Shown piece by piece: positions 1 to 11,339 of a stretch of 64,000 bases of DNA; the first letter of the stretch is position 1; every line of letters begins with the position of its first letter. Location of the stretch: positions 246,395,741-246,459,740 of the forward strand of contig CM041465.1 in NCBI GenBank assembly GCA_023213395.1. The letters run 5' to 3'. Position numbers and translations under genes: made by a program. The notes beneath the pieces were generated by a model, which made no database searches, was not told where the DNA came from, and was given only the letters and a program-made list of their open reading frames with translations. This DNA is from Cycas panzhihuaensis. Lineage: Eukaryota > Cycadophyta.

Positions 1-717
1 TACAGGGTTCTTCAAAACCTATCTAAAGATTAAGCAATCATTCTTCTAGAAAGGAATTAAGAAGGAGATATAAAATTTTGTAGTTGAGTGCCTAATATAA
101 CAAGTAAATAAATATAAATGTATTCCATCACCAAGATGGCTACTACCCTTTTCCATGCCCCAATAAAAATAAGAAAGCATTAGTATGGGTTTCATAACTA
201 GGTTGCCAAGGCTAGATGGCAAAGATATAATCTATGTGATAATTAACCACCTAACCAAATTAATGTATTTCATGGCAAAGCAATCCACTTATAAAGCTCT
301 TAAATTAGCTAAAATATTTATGAAAGAAATGTATCATTTATATATATTTTTATAAATCATTGTGAGTGATAAAGATCCAAACCTCCTAAGTCATTTTTTA
401 TAGGAGTTATTCAAAAAATCAAGGACCATACCATCCATGAATATAAGTTACTACCCATAAACTAATAGATTAAAAAGGTAATAAATAAGTGCTTAGAATA
501 TTATTTGAGAAATTATGTCATAGATAAATATAATACTTAGGTCAAGTGATTGCATCTCATAGAAGTATGTTATAACTCAACATTCCATGTAGTTATTCAA
601 ATGTCTCTGTTTAGAGCTTTGTATAGTTACAATCCTACATAGTTAAGAGACTAAGAAGCTAAGGATATCTAAGCCCTAATAATAAGAGAGTATCTATAGG
701 ATGCACAATACACCCTT
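1..717 (+). pseudogene. Ty3/gypsy integrase relic (chromovirus-like)
   Basis: Conceptual translation with many stops shows the end of the zinc-binding region followed by the integrase core. Recognisable pieces are a match to the 'W..ISMDFI..LP' block at about 175-215, then 'VIINHLTKLMYFMAKQST' (normally VIVDRLTK.AHF), 'IIVSDKDP' (normally IVSDRD, a catalytic Asp region), a degraded 'YYPQTDGQ' block near 450, and 'MSLFRALYSYNPT' (normally MSPFEALYG..P) near 600-643. This wording is that of chromovirus-type gypsy integrase, unlike the Tat integrases elsewhere in the window. Similarity stops at 717, where the LTR of T1 begins, so this element is the older target of T1. Its beginning lies left of the window. 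The lineage is inferred and only the integrase part is seen. Confidence 0.75.
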
Positions 718-1146
718 TATTTCTCAACTTATAGTAATGGGATTTGAATGATCAATCGAGTAAGATAAATATAAGTATGTTTCTATCCTTTTTACTTTTT
801 ATTTGACTTATACATAAGATTATGAGATGGATCTATACTTGTTGATTGGTTCATATCCCACATTACATATTGATGATGATCATGACATAAGTTCATAGCT
901 CTGACATCCCCCAGTTGGTATTGTTGGGTTAGAAAATCCACCTCCTCGATTGTCATTAGGATTATTTCCTCTTGATTATCACCTTATCTTCTTAATTTTT
1001 GGCCTTAATTCCACCTTTCTACCACCCACTTTGACTAATAGAGGCTTTAAAATCTATTGCTTGCTAGGTTGTCTGATTGTATGAAGATTTTATTGGCCAA
1101 AAATCAACTTTGTTTCTATATTACAGACTATTTTGAGTATATTCGT

Positions 1147-1216
1147 GGTACCGTGAATATATTGGTGGTACTTGAGATATATTTGTAGTACTATAAATAT
1201 ATTTGCAATATGATTG
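1147..1216 (+). repeat. 20-bp tandem units in T1 5' LTR
   Basis: Three units of 20 bp beginning GGTACCGTGAATATATTGGT, then GGTACTTGAG..., then AGTACTATAA..., followed by a partial unit. They occupy the same LTR position as the GC-rich units GGTACCGCGAAGTTTACCGC in T3. The T1 3' LTR has five such units (51028-51127). Function is unknown; position fits U3, upstream of the transcription start. Confidence 0.7.
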
Positions 1217-2634
1217 TCACTAATCTAGATTCAACTTTAATGGAAATATTCGACTCTTAATTATAAATCCATCAAACTTGACATGTAGCAGTAGCCCCAA
1301 CTTAGGTCACATGTACCTTAAGATTTTAAACAAGCCTCAATCTACTCAATTTTTGCTCATCTCTATGCTTGTTTTGTTAAACTATGAGTATGACTTGTGG
1401 TTTTTAGGAGGTTATTTTTTCCCATATTATGGGTAAAACACCACCATCCATCTACCTCATTCTCACTTACAAATCCCTCTATTTTTTGAAGGGAAAGAGA
1501 GAGATCAGGGAGACCGAAGTTGCTATGCCATTATCTTGTCTGAATTCTACTAGACACTAGTAACTTGGGAGAAAATGCCTAGCTAAAATTTGATAAAGCA
1601 CAAGTAAGCCTTCACAAATTGTTAATGAGCCTTTAAAAAAGTGAGTTATAACAACCATTAGCCTCATCCCTTTCTAAGGTATAGATATACTCCTCCTTCT
1701 TTTGTTTAGGTAAGACTTTCCTCTCATTTTTATCTAATTTATGCCATGATGTGTCATTTTGTAATGATTATGTGCTAAGTAGTCTCTTTGAGGTCTATTA
1801 TATCTTCTTGAATGAGTTGTATTTCCTTTTGTTCCTTTTACCTTATTCTTGATTAGTATATCTTAATAAGTTGCAAGACTTAGGGAGGTTTCCTAAGTGC
1901 ATCTTAAGAAATTACATATATTTAGGGATAGTTTCCATCCTGAGGCACCCTCCTACCCATCTCGTTACATTTTCTTTCACTTATAGATTTGAGGTCTCTT
2001 TTGTAAAGCTTTGAATCCTATTTTATGAGTTAAATTTAAGATTGAAATATCATTGATCGGATCATAGCTTTCTTTCTTCTATGAGCTGCTAACTTACATG
2101 CAAGAAAAAGAAACATAATTTCCCAAGTCACTAGTCTGATAAATCCACCTAAGAGAAGTTGTAACCATCATCTACATTGATTACATCTTAAGAAGGTAAG
2201 CAAAAAGTTCATTTGGTAGCACTTTCTTTTGAATTTAGTGATTTGTTACTCTCTTTTTCCATCATAAGAGGTATTTGGAAAGTAGAAATACTATTTAATT
2301 TTTCTCCCAAGTGGGTAAGTATTAACCATTTTTACTTCCATTACATAAAGAACATTACGGGTTTATAGGCAAGAGATGACACTTCTCTGACCATCTTAAT
2401 TCTGAGTACACGTCTTTACCCCACTCTTTCCTTATACCATCCCTTTCCTTTCTGCTTTGTTAACAAAAGAAAAAGAAAAAGAAAAAAGAAGAAAAAAATA
2501 AGTAGGAAAGAAGGAATTAGTGAATGAAAAAGGAAAAAAGCAAGACAAAGAAGAAATAATGTGTGTATTTCTATATTCTCCTTTTTTCCTTTTCTTCCTT
2601 TTCTTCCTTTCCTTTCCTTAAAAAAGTATTAAAA

Positions 2635-2635
<1 letters not shown>

Positions 2636-2671
<36 letters not shown>
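2636..2671 (+). repeat. (GA)n microsatellite
   Basis: Uninterrupted GA dinucleotide run inside the T1 5' LTR, in a wider stretch of A/G-rich and C/T-rich sequence from about 2460 to 2780. Confidence 0.9.
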
Positions 2672-2675
<4 letters not shown>

Positions 2676-3247
2676 AAATTTACTTTAGTTTGTTAGCCTC
2701 TTTTCTTTCTCTCCCTTCCCCCACTCCCTCCTGATTCAAAAGAAAAAAGAGAGAGAGAAAAAAAGAAGAAGAAAAAGTGTTTACTTTACATTTCTTTGCA
2801 TTTTCTCCTTTTTTGCATTGGCATCCATTTATCCTCTGTATTGCTTTTTAGGGTAGGGCTTCAAAGCATTAGATTGTATCCTAGGTAGTTAAACCTATAC
2901 AAGAGGAGGGATTGTGCTCACATAAGTCTTGAACTTATAAGGAAGAAATGAAAACCCATTAGAAAAAAGTAAGTGCATGCATTGAAAGCAAAAAAGTATG
3001 TAGTCACATCCAGTGGCATATAACACAGTCTTACTACATCCCCTTATCGTTTGACATTCTTAAGTTATCATTTTCACTTACATACATACACATTTTTGCT
3101 CAAGTGCCATTGGTTTAGCCTTGTAGGGATATCTCAAACAACTACCCTTGCACCTGCGCTCAAGTAGCATACAAGCACCCTTTGTGGATGTTTTGAGATT
3201 AGTTGCATGCATATAAAACTCAACACCCCAGGTTCATTGTCACCCAA

Positions 3248-3267
3248 TTGCAACCATCTTAGACTAC
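3248..3267 (+). other. Degraded primer binding site of T1
   Basis: TTGCAACCATCTTAGACTAC lines up with the better preserved site of T3 (TGGCGACCATACTGGGGATC), with 8 of the first 10 bases identical and the others G-to-A or G-to-T changes. It lies one base after the inferred LTR end, as in T2 and T3. Identification is by position and partial match. Confidence 0.45.
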
Positions 3268-3382
3268 CTTAGGCATTTTGCACCTCTTCTCCATATTCCA
3301 GTTAATTAGGATGTTAAGCAATCATCGATGTCATCCTTACCCCTATCTTATTTCCATCCTTCTATAGGAGAGTTTTAAACCC

Positions 3383-4569
3383 ATGGATGCACCACATATC
3401 ACGCCATTTATATGGGTCACCTCCTTTGGAAATCCCATCTACTTATACCCCTGTTGAATTAAGTGACCAAGAGTCACCAATAAAGGGGTACCTGGCTTAT
3501 AGGCTTATGACTCATACCCAGGATTGGACCTAATCTGAGGCCCCCTATCCATATGAGGATCTTGCTCATACTAGTCATGATCCCTTTTACTAACCACAAA
3601 AGCACATGGAATCTTACCTCATGGCCCCTCATTCACCTTCACTTGAAGGGCCTTAAATAGATAACCATATTTTATATCCAAATCATGTATCAAACACTTT
3701 TCCATTACACCTAGGTTAATATGGAGAGCCATCAGCCTCCCAAGACCTAACTCATACCCCTCCCAAGGATGTGATCAAATCATTAAGGGAGTGATTCAAA
3801 GTAGTCCCTAACCAACCTCCTCTAAGGTGGATATAGTGATTCCTCCCTAGCTCCTCACTCTCCTCTTCTATTATATCCCTACCTACATCTACCCAACCAC
3901 TACCACCTAGCCTCTCAAAAGTCATAACTATGGTATCCATTTCCATAGGTGCCCCAGTTGATAATGAACTTTGATAAGGTATGTAAGCCTTATAAGTTGG
4001 GGTAAATGCACCTCCTCTCTATACCAGCATTCCTTAATTAAGTATGCCCCTTTTACCCCTAATACCCACCATCCCTCCATGCCCTCATTACCAAGGATAA
4101 GAAGGATTTATCCTTATTTACCCTCATCTTGAATATGAGGATTCATCCTTATATGTTCCCCTTAGTTATGCTTCACAATTGTTAGGGAATGGGGATTTTA
4201 ACCCCCTACCTACTTATGGTGTAGCCCCTCTCCACCTATATAGTGTTGCCCCTCCTATTGAGGGACCATTTTGGAAAAATCATGTGCCCCATCCTTCTTC
4301 CCAACCAACTCCATCTTATCCACCCATGCCCCCCCCTTAAGGAGGATCCACACCTTCTTACCCTTCTACTCGTTATGCCTCTACTCCTTTTGGGGCTCCT
4401 ATGGGCATGCCTCCTACTTATCCCCCTCATCCAAGGGGTGGTCTACGGTACCCTCACCTGCCTCCCTATGCTTCATACCCTTATGGAGGACCACCACCTC
4501 TACCATATCAGTCAGAAGGGGCCCCATATGCCCCTCCCTCTTATCCTCCCCATCATTAGGGTTATGCAC
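3383..4569 (+). pseudogene. T1 gag, N-terminal part
   Basis: Proline-, tyrosine- and glycine-rich low-complexity translation with stops. The clearest part is about 4190-4560 ('YGVAP', repeated 'YPP', 'PPPLPYQSEGAPYAPPSYPP'). It corresponds to the proline-rich region of T3 gag near 29290-29530 ('DLLYPYGIAPPTGDPYGQN'). The start near 3383 is weakly supported by resemblance to the T3 gag N-terminus. The frame is interrupted at 4569 by the small LTR element, and gag resumes at 8087. The region 3268-3382 shows nothing recognisable. Confidence 0.6.
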
Positions 4570-4835
4570 TGTTACAGGCTAACTCTTGTAACCACAAGAG
4601 CAAAGGAAAAAGAAGCTAAAAGGGCAGAAAAGATCACTAAAAGGGGCGCCAAAGCAAACCCTAATAGATTATATTCAAAATATATCAAGTTATCTTATAT
4701 GAGATGAGGGATACCCTATTTATAAGAGGGCCATACATTATTATATTATTTTTCCACTAAGCTACCAATCCCACATTCTTATCCTCCTTAACCCTTAACC
4801 TTCTACTCTATTACATGTAGTGTGGGGTTATTATA
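4570..4835 (-). repeat. 3' LTR of the small element
   Basis: 266 bp. On + it runs TGTTACAGG to ATTATA; the expected end ATTACA is mutated. It repeats 7810-8086 almost throughout. Confidence 0.9.
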
Positions 4836-4836
4836 T

Positions 4837-4850
4837 GCCCTCTCCCCTAA
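4837..4850 (-). other. Polypurine tract of the small element
   Basis: On the - strand TTAGGGGAGAGGGC immediately precedes the 3' LTR. This is the expected plus-strand primer position and fixes the orientation. Confidence 0.75.
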
Positions 4851-5229
4851 GATGCTTTGCCCTTAAAGCATCCTAAGATAAATATATGATTCTACAACCT
4901 GTCACTTCCAATAAGTCATAGGTAGTGATTTGATTAAGGTGATGATGAAGAGATACTAGTGTAGCAGATGTTGCTATCCAATAAAGATGCATAAGTCCAT
5001 GTAAATGGTGATGTGGTCTTGGAAAGAGTGACTCCTTTATTTGATTATAAGAACCTAAGAAATATAGACCCATAGTATAGTAACATGGGAATCCACAAAG
5101 GTGAGAACCCAAATACTCCTGTAATTTGAATGTTAATGGAGATAACTTGATGTTTATACCCTCATGTTGATCCAAAAGTAAAATTTACCTCATCTTCTTT
5201 TTCTTCCTCTTGTTTAGCCTCTCCTTCTA
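4851..5229 (-). other. 3' non-coding interior of the small element
   Basis: Lies between the gag relic and the polypurine tract. An open stretch of 100 codons on - (4873-5175) has no recognisable motif and is more likely chance than a gene. Confidence 0.4.
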
Positions 5230-5890
5230 GATGGATGCTTTGGTTAGGAAAGGGGGTCTCAATAGGCTGACGAACTATAAAAGTGAAGAGGTCCCAATTT
5301 GGTATGTAAGTGTTTTGGCACCACTCTCGTGCCCATGATTAAAGGGGACCTTCCAATTGTTGAACACTTAGGCAAAGCTTGTAGTATTCAGTCAAGTCAA
5401 GTTCTTCAAAATATGCAAGCATGGATTCAAGATAATCATCAAAGATAATAGAACCATCAAGATTAAAATAAAATAGATCAATCCTACGTTCTTCATCATT
5501 CTAGTGATCCTGGTTTTGTAAAACGGCTTCATCTTGCAACCCAATGTCTTGATCTTAAAGCTTCAATGGCTAGATAAGCTCCAATTTCTCTTTGAAGTTC
5601 CATCTTAAAAGATGCCAAATTTAGATTTTGGTGTGAGAGACACTAATCCCAAATCATTCGACGGAGATCCCATTACAAAAATAACATAGCAAACATAACC
5701 TTGGCATAGTCCTACTTAAAGTAGTAAACTGTGGAATAGTCTTCAAAGAATTATTCTAGAGTGGCAACCCAGTTATGAAGTTAAATATCGCCATCCATCC
5801 TGAAGTAAACGAGGTTGAGGTCATCATTGTAGTCAAAAAATAATTGTTCATAATCATAGTACCAATCAAGAAGACCATATTTTTCATATG
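5230..5890 (-). pseudogene. Gag relic with two gag-like units
   Basis: On the - strand, translation with several stops gives two similar blocks in series. The first, about 5820-5640, has 'YFRMDGDI', 'NWVATLE', 'FFEDYSTVYYFK' and 'DYAKVMFAMLFL'. The second, about 5480-5250, has 'YFNLDGSIIFDDYLESMLAY', 'FEELDLTEYYK' and 'QQLEGPL.SWAREW'. Both follow the retrotransposon gag pattern (..DG...W....E.YF......K...A...L.G.A..W). The repetition of 'YF..DG' and 'E.FFE/YFEE' suggests a duplicated gag domain. No zinc knuckle or protease was seen. Stops and likely frameshifts make it non-functional. The family assignment is by motif only. Confidence 0.55.
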
Positions 5891-7792
5891 ATGCAAGTAA
5901 TTTCCTATCAGGCTATGGGTCCATTTGTCCCTCTTTTTTTTTTTTTTTTTTTTCCTTAAGGGGATGTCTATAGCCAGTTGGCCCCCTTAATGTTGTGGCC
6001 TAAAAATTATGGCATGTAAGCGAAAGTCTAAAAAACTATAAAAATTACATCATAAAACTTGATTTCAAACATTAATAACCATAACAAGAAAAGTCTAACA
6101 TATGTCATACCATAGTCCGACTCGAACCCCTCAAAGCAAAGAACCTGATAAAAATGATAAAACTAAATTCCAAGTTTGTATGATAAAGATATGCCTAAAA
6201 TAGTGTAAACAAAAGTAAATCATATAAGATGATTGATTTAATAGATTTAACTCTTTTGCTAAAGGTCATGGTCACTTCAACTCCCTATGTGACCTCTGCT
6301 TAACACTAAAATGAGTGGATTTGAAAGCAATATACACTAAAATGAGTGGATTTATTCTTCATTCATTATTTTGTTTTGCATTCTTCTCTTCAAAAGATCA
6401 ATGACTGGTGGTGGCAAGCCACTCAATGTTTTAACTGGAGCTCTTCGAAATAGCATGTCAGCATATTCGACTAAATGAAAAGCTATGTTGAGCTATCATA
6501 TATGTGGCAGGTAGGACAGAAAACCAGGTAAAGATAAAATGGTATGGCTCCTGCAACTGTAAATTCATAATATGACCCACAAAGTGTCTTGTGGCCTAGT
6601 ACAAAAGATCAAACTACCCAAACATGCATTGAACAAAGTAGCCAGATGCCCAAGTAGAGAAAGGAAAATCATATGGAGGCATTAAAACCTCTAGAGGACA
6701 AGGTAGAGGAATCCCACTAAAGGAAGGGATGTAAACACGTTGATCTTCATCCAAATAGCAGATGAGCCAGACAACCATGAACATGCAGAGGAAGACAAAT
6801 GCCTAAGCATACATAAATAAAGGTGATCGAGTAATTCAAACAGTAGCACACGCAAGAAGATAGGATGTTGCTTAGTCATATATCTAATAGTTAGATCTCC
6901 AATGATTGAAGGCTATAGTCATTCAACGAAAATTTCCAAGATGTAAATCATCCAAAGAGTATCATACTCACAACAATGGGGACTTGGATGTGAGTCGATA
7001 GGTGAAGATCATTCACAATAGTAGTGGGCTTTGTCATATCAAAATGATAACACATACTTAATCAAGAATGGAGTATGTCAACGTCAAAAAAAAATTCACA
7101 CAGAGATTCAACCTATATAGAGCACAAATTTATTTCGTTATTAAAGAGGAAGGGTGTTTTATATCTATAAAAATCTCCTGCTAAGATATGTTGAGATGAT
7201 GGCCCATGGAGGAAGATACAGAGTGTTGATCAATTGTAAGATGGAGAACATGTAAATGGCAGATAACTTTCCCATCACTTTCAATGAATCATCAAACCTT
7301 GGTGCCATGGGTCCTACGACACCATGACTCTTAATAATGCCATAAGATCACAATAGAAGGAAAGTGCTAGATGGACTAAGGAAGCCCCTAGACATCCCTT
7401 AAATAGAGACCAAGCAATTGTAAGATTTATAGGATGTTTGGATTAAATCAACCACCAAGAGCTATACCATTACCTAACATAACCCCTGATCAGTGACCTA
7501 GGAGGCTTCTAAATCATAACTCGCCATTACAAATAGTGCCCCAACTATAACAGTTAAAGGCTTATTGTTCAAGTTTTCCAATAATTACCATAGAGTTAAG
7601 GGCCAAAATATAGAGAATTTTATTATAGACTGACCCTCCATGAGGGTACATTCTATGATGGGCAGGGTGAATCTCCACTCGAGTAAATCTTTAGCTATCA
7701 TAGACACAAATAATCACTCTATATTCAAGCATGTAGCCATTGTAGACTCTGCAATTAAGTGAAGCAGGTAACAAACAAAAGAAAGAACTCTA
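5891..7792 (-). other. 5' interior of the small element, unassigned
   Basis: About 1.9 kb between the primer site and the gag relic. Contains a poly-T run near 5933-5953 and scattered short open stretches (one of 62 codons on - at 6691-6879). I recognise no domain in any frame. It could be a long leader or captured sequence. Confidence 0.4.
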
Positions 7793-7807
7793 GCAACTCT
7801 GACACCA
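7793..7807 (-). other. Primer binding site, initiator-Met type
   Basis: On the - strand TGGTGTCAGAGTTGC follows the LTR end ...GTAACA after two bases. The canonical site is TGGTATCAGAGC; this copy has a few mismatches. Confidence 0.75.
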
Positions 7808-7809
7808 CC

Positions 7810-8086
7810 TGTTACAGGCCAACTCCTGCAACCATGAGAGTAAACGAAAAAGAAGCTAAAAGGGTAGAAAAATCACCAAAAGATTACCAAAAGGGGTGCC
7901 AAAGCAAACCCTAATAGATTATATTCAAAATATATCAAGTTATCTTACATAAGATGGGGGATGCCCTATTTATAAGAGGGCCACACATTATTATATTATT
8001 TTGTACCTAAGCTACTCAATCCCACATTCTTATCCTCCTTAACCCTTAACCTTCTACTCTATTACATGTAGTGTGGGGTCATTACA
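7810..8086 (-). repeat. 5' LTR of the small element
   Basis: 277 bp, TGTAATGACC...CTGTAACA on -. Contains a TATA-like box (7967-7974). Confidence 0.9.
7967..7974 (-). promoter_or_regulatory. TATA-like box in the small LTR
   Basis: TATAAATA on the - strand, conserved in the other LTR (ATTTATAA near 4710 on +). It is at a plausible place for the element promoter. Confidence 0.5.
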
Positions 8087-9130
8087 TGCACCCTATTCAT
8101 CCCCATCTTATCCTCCTTATGCAAGTGGAGGGTACCCTTACATGGTACTTACCTATACTTTGATTGATCCATTAGCTCATTTAGGGGCACATCCCTTTGT
8201 AGATTATAGATCAAGGCCCCTCTTAGTTGAAGCTTTGAGAACGAACTTGCCTCCCCATCCCTCCAATGTGCCCAAATTTGATGGCACTTCCTCATAAGAT
8301 CCCAATGATCATGTCAAGGCCTTTACCATGTCATGTATCGATTATTAGGCATATGACCATATTCTAATGAAATTATTCCCTTGGTCACTCTAAGGGGACA
8401 CATTAAAATATTTTTAATGACTCCCTACACACTCTATTCTAACCTTCCAATAATTAGTTGATGCATTTTTCAACTATTTTGATGTGGCTCACCCCTTTGA
8501 AAGTGGGTTAAAGCTTTATTGTTACTTAAACAAGGTCACGAAGAATTAAATCGTGACTTTGTTCACTATTTTTATGATCTCTTTTATTCTTCTAAGGCCA
8601 CATTGCTAGAAATTTTGAAGAGATACAGTTTATTAATGCATTACACCTTAAGATACATGCTGAGGTCTTCCAAATAGGGGTGATAATATGTGAGTCTACT
8701 ATAGCTAAATGATTGGCATTAGAATCAATTGAGATCCAAGCTAGTCTAAAAAAGATCCCAAAAAACTCACAATGTTATATGGCACCACCTCCCCCACATC
8801 ACCACAAGGGGAAACAATAATAATAAACATTTAAGCCTTCTATTAGTATAATTGATAAGACCTTAAACCCTTTGAAATTTATCGTTCGCTCTTTTGAGCA
8901 AATAATCTTTGATCTAAAATTATAGCCTTCTTAACCCTTGACAGAGCTATATCAACCTCAACCATGGTATTGGAAGGTCCACCAAATTGCTCAAATTTTG
9001 CCAACTAAAAATGATGGCACTCAATCACCCCAAGGGAAGAGGGTAAGCTCCCCTTCTAAAGAGGAATGGTGCTTAGTCCATAGTGAGTACATGCATGATG
9101 ACTCGAGGTGTTAGACCCAATACCCTAAAA
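8087..9130 (+). pseudogene. T1 gag, C-terminal part
   Basis: Continues the gag broken at 4569. It includes 'GAHPFVDYRSRPL..ALRTNLPPH' and 'VPKFDGTSS' near 8190-8297, shared with T3 gag ('ACPFVDYRS', 'ALRTNLLPHPPEVPKF') and T2 gag. The capsid-like part follows with stops ('MTPYTLYSNLPI', 'LVDAFFNYFDVAHPFESG', 'ALRSIEIQA'-like blocks) to about 8760. A degraded zinc-binding segment 'EWCLVHSEYMHDDSRC' lies near 9063-9110, the Tat-type C-H-H-C arrangement. Many stops; no function remains. Confidence 0.75.
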
Positions 9131-9700
9131 TTATACCACCACATCACCCTCTCTCTTAAGGTGCTTCCAAACCTAACTTAGAGAAACCCATGCACCAAGA
9201 CCCACTCACCAACCATAAGGAACAAGGCCAAACCACACAACAACAAGGTCGGCAAACAAGGAATATGGGAGGGGCTCAACCTCCCTCCATAGAGCAATCA
9301 AAAGGTAAGAAGCTCATTGATACCTCATCCCCATCAAGCCTAATGGCTTAACCAACTACATCGTCCTAACCCAAGAATAAAGGAAAGAGGATTATTCAAT
9401 TGCTTGAGACCATTCAAACATGTTTTATCACACAATCTTAACCTGCGAAGGAGGTCTACGAGGCCTCTATATCATAATAATCCACTTCTTCAGAGAATCT
9501 ACTAATTAAGATTCTCATAGTCCCTGAGACCATCCCCCGTGCATCTAAGGTGCTACGAGAAATGCCATCTCCCAAACCGCTAGGAAGGGGAAGGCTTTTT
9601 CTATCATTGAGTAACTCTATACAGTTTTAGTCAAAATATCCATGATGGACATTCTAAAGAGTTACCCTAATTGAAGGGCTCTCCTTTTAGAAGCATTAGG
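9131..9700 (+). other. T1 gag-protease linker relic
   Basis: Low-complexity, Ser/Pro/Lys-rich translation with stops, including 'GKRIIQLLETIQT', which corresponds to 'GKKVVQLLEATPLYA' in T3 (near 30711). It joins gag to protease in this family. Confidence 0.55.
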
Positions 9701-10170
9701 GTATAGTGATACACCAATTTATACTGTAGGTACCTCTTCATCACGTGGACCTACACTTATTACTTTTAACCCTTGTGACCTCTCATCTACCAAGGATAGA
9801 CAACTCTATTAGTAATATCACTCGAGTTTGCCTTGAAGAGAACTGTTATGGATAATTATTCTTTGGTTAATGCTATTCCAATATGAATGCTCGAAAAGCT
9901 AGGCATAGAGGTTCTCGAGCACGTCCCTTAGAGATGCTAAGGGTATGTCGAGAGCAAAAGGGAACCTTTGGGAATGGTGATACTCCCACTCACTTTAGAA
10001 GATAAAACCATATAAACGGATGTCGTTGCCCTTGACATTGATATAAACTATAACCTCTTGTTGGGTCGGTTATCACTAGATCAAATAGGAGTCATTTATT
10101 CTTCAAGGTGGGGGCAACTTAAATTTGATTGCCAAGGGTAAATCAAGGTTGTCATTTAAGAGTCATCCCC
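9701..10170 (+). pseudogene. T1 aspartic protease relic
   Basis: Retropepsin-like segment. 'RTVMDNYSLVNAIP' near 9838-9880 corresponds to 'RTIIDNGSSVNAMP' of T3 and 'RTIVDNGSSVNAMP' of T2, so the Gly after the catalytic Asp is Tyr here. Downstream come 'LPLTLEDKTI.TDVVALDIDINYNLLLG' and 'GQLKFDC', conserved among all three copies. The enzyme would process gag-pol, but this copy is broken by stops and by loss of the active-site Gly. Confidence 0.72.
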
Positions 10171-11339
10171 AACTCATTCATCCCATCAACCATGCCAAAC
10201 AATCTTTAAAGTAGTAGAAGGGGAAGATGATCTATTTGATCTATTAGTCACAGGGTTCTTCAAGGATGAAGGACCTTATAGAGGGGAGGAATCTCCTCTT
10301 CCCCAACTGGGTTTGGTGTAGTTTGCTCCCATTACCATTAGGAGCTATGGCTATTTATCCATCCTTAGTTATAGAGAGTCAGATGATAGTTATGATGAGC
10401 CACTACGTCAAGTTTCCTTCCTCAACATTATGAGGGGGGAAACATCACACATTGACACACCTCATCTATTTGGCCTGAATCCCTATGTTATAGGGTTGCC
10501 TCAACCATGGGCTTCCCTATCTCTACTAAGGCGTAAATCTCCATAGCTTAGGACATGGTTGGCCTACTATTCCTCCCAGATCATGTGTAATTAGCACCCT
10601 GATTGCTTTAACCCTACTACTTCTAAGGATATAGCATAGGGTCATCACCCCCTTCCATCCATCCAAGCTATCTTTCAAGGGAGGATCCCTTGGGGGGTGG
10701 AAAGTGAACTAAACAACCATAGGTTAAATTCACCCTTAGTCCCTCCACATATGCCGTGAACCATTAATTTGCTTAAGTATATGGGGAAGCAATCCACCAA
10801 AGACCACCCTCTAATGAATGCTAGCCAATTGTCATTGGCTCATAATGATGAGAGAGAACTAAATTCAATATATTCATGTGATGAGTTGATTATTTATGAC
10901 CTAAATCCCTCTTAGGCTTCTCCCATTCAACTTATGGGAAGGCCTATTATGAGGGTGTATTATAACTCATCCAAAGAGTTACCACATTATGCAGATTGAC
11001 TATGGGATTGCTACCAACCAATCTCAACCTCACAAGCCTCTAATTTTCCTCATAGTAAAACTATCCATGGGATATATTACTTTGAAAATGATGAAGCCTT
11101 ATTAGAACATCTAGCAGGGTCTTCATCTAACCTACCTTTCAAACACCACAAGCTTGATTTCTAGGAGTGTTTGGCTATCAACTCCCCTTTAGACAACCCT
11201 AATGGGAAAACCATTCAACCTTATCCACTTATTGACTAAGCACCCCTTTATGTAAGGGAAGGGAATGTTTGATGTATAAGAGCAATCAAGGATATTGTCC
11301 TAGATCCTAATAGGGTCATCAAGATTAGAGCATAATGCT
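10171..11339 (+). other. T1 protease-RT linker relic
   Basis: A Ser/Pro-rich linker with stops. It contains 'SYGYLSILSY', matching 'GYGYLAVTGDSES' of T3 and 'SYGYLTSFSDNES' of T2. Later come 'IHGIYYFENDEALLEHL' near 11060-11115, matching 'IYGVDYFEDDEALLEHL' of T2 (near 25500-25450), and 'IKDIVLDPNRVIKI' before RT. It is longer than the T2 linker. Confidence 0.65.

Larger units (their letters stand above)
718..3246 (+). repeat. T1 5' LTR
   Basis: Begins TATTTCTCAAC, matching the LTR starts of T1 3' (TGTTTCTTAGC at 50628), T3 (TGTTTCCCAGC at 36590) and T2. The block 718 to about 1445 is a direct repeat of 50628-51366. The end at CACCCA (3246) is inferred from a degraded primer site directly after it and from the length, which is similar to the 2.6-2.7 kb LTRs of T2 and T3. 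Inside are three tandem 20-bp units at 1147-1206, a GA microsatellite near 2636-2671 and purine/pyrimidine-rich stretches at 2460-2780. There is no coding sequence. Confidence 0.72.
4570..8086 (-). mobile_element. Small gag-only LTR retrotransposon (TR-GAG-like)
   Basis: A 3.5-kb element inside T1 gag. Two direct repeats of 266 and 277 bp flank it, and the 5-bp target duplication TGCAC is perfect (4565-4569 and 8087-8091). On the - strand the LTR reads TGTAATGACC...CTGTAACA. It is followed after two bases by an initiator-Met-type primer site (7793-7807), and a polypurine tract precedes the other LTR (4837-4850). Only gag-like coding is recognisable. The roughly 3.0-kb interior shows no RT, RNase H or integrase. 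This fits non-autonomous elements that keep LTRs and gag only. Whether it was mobilised by a copia or gypsy partner is not determinable here. Confidence 0.85.

Noticed and set aside
4243-4707. 154-codon open stretch on +, leucine-rich
   Set aside because: Wrong frame of the T1 gag proline-rich region; it also runs across the insertion point at 4569.
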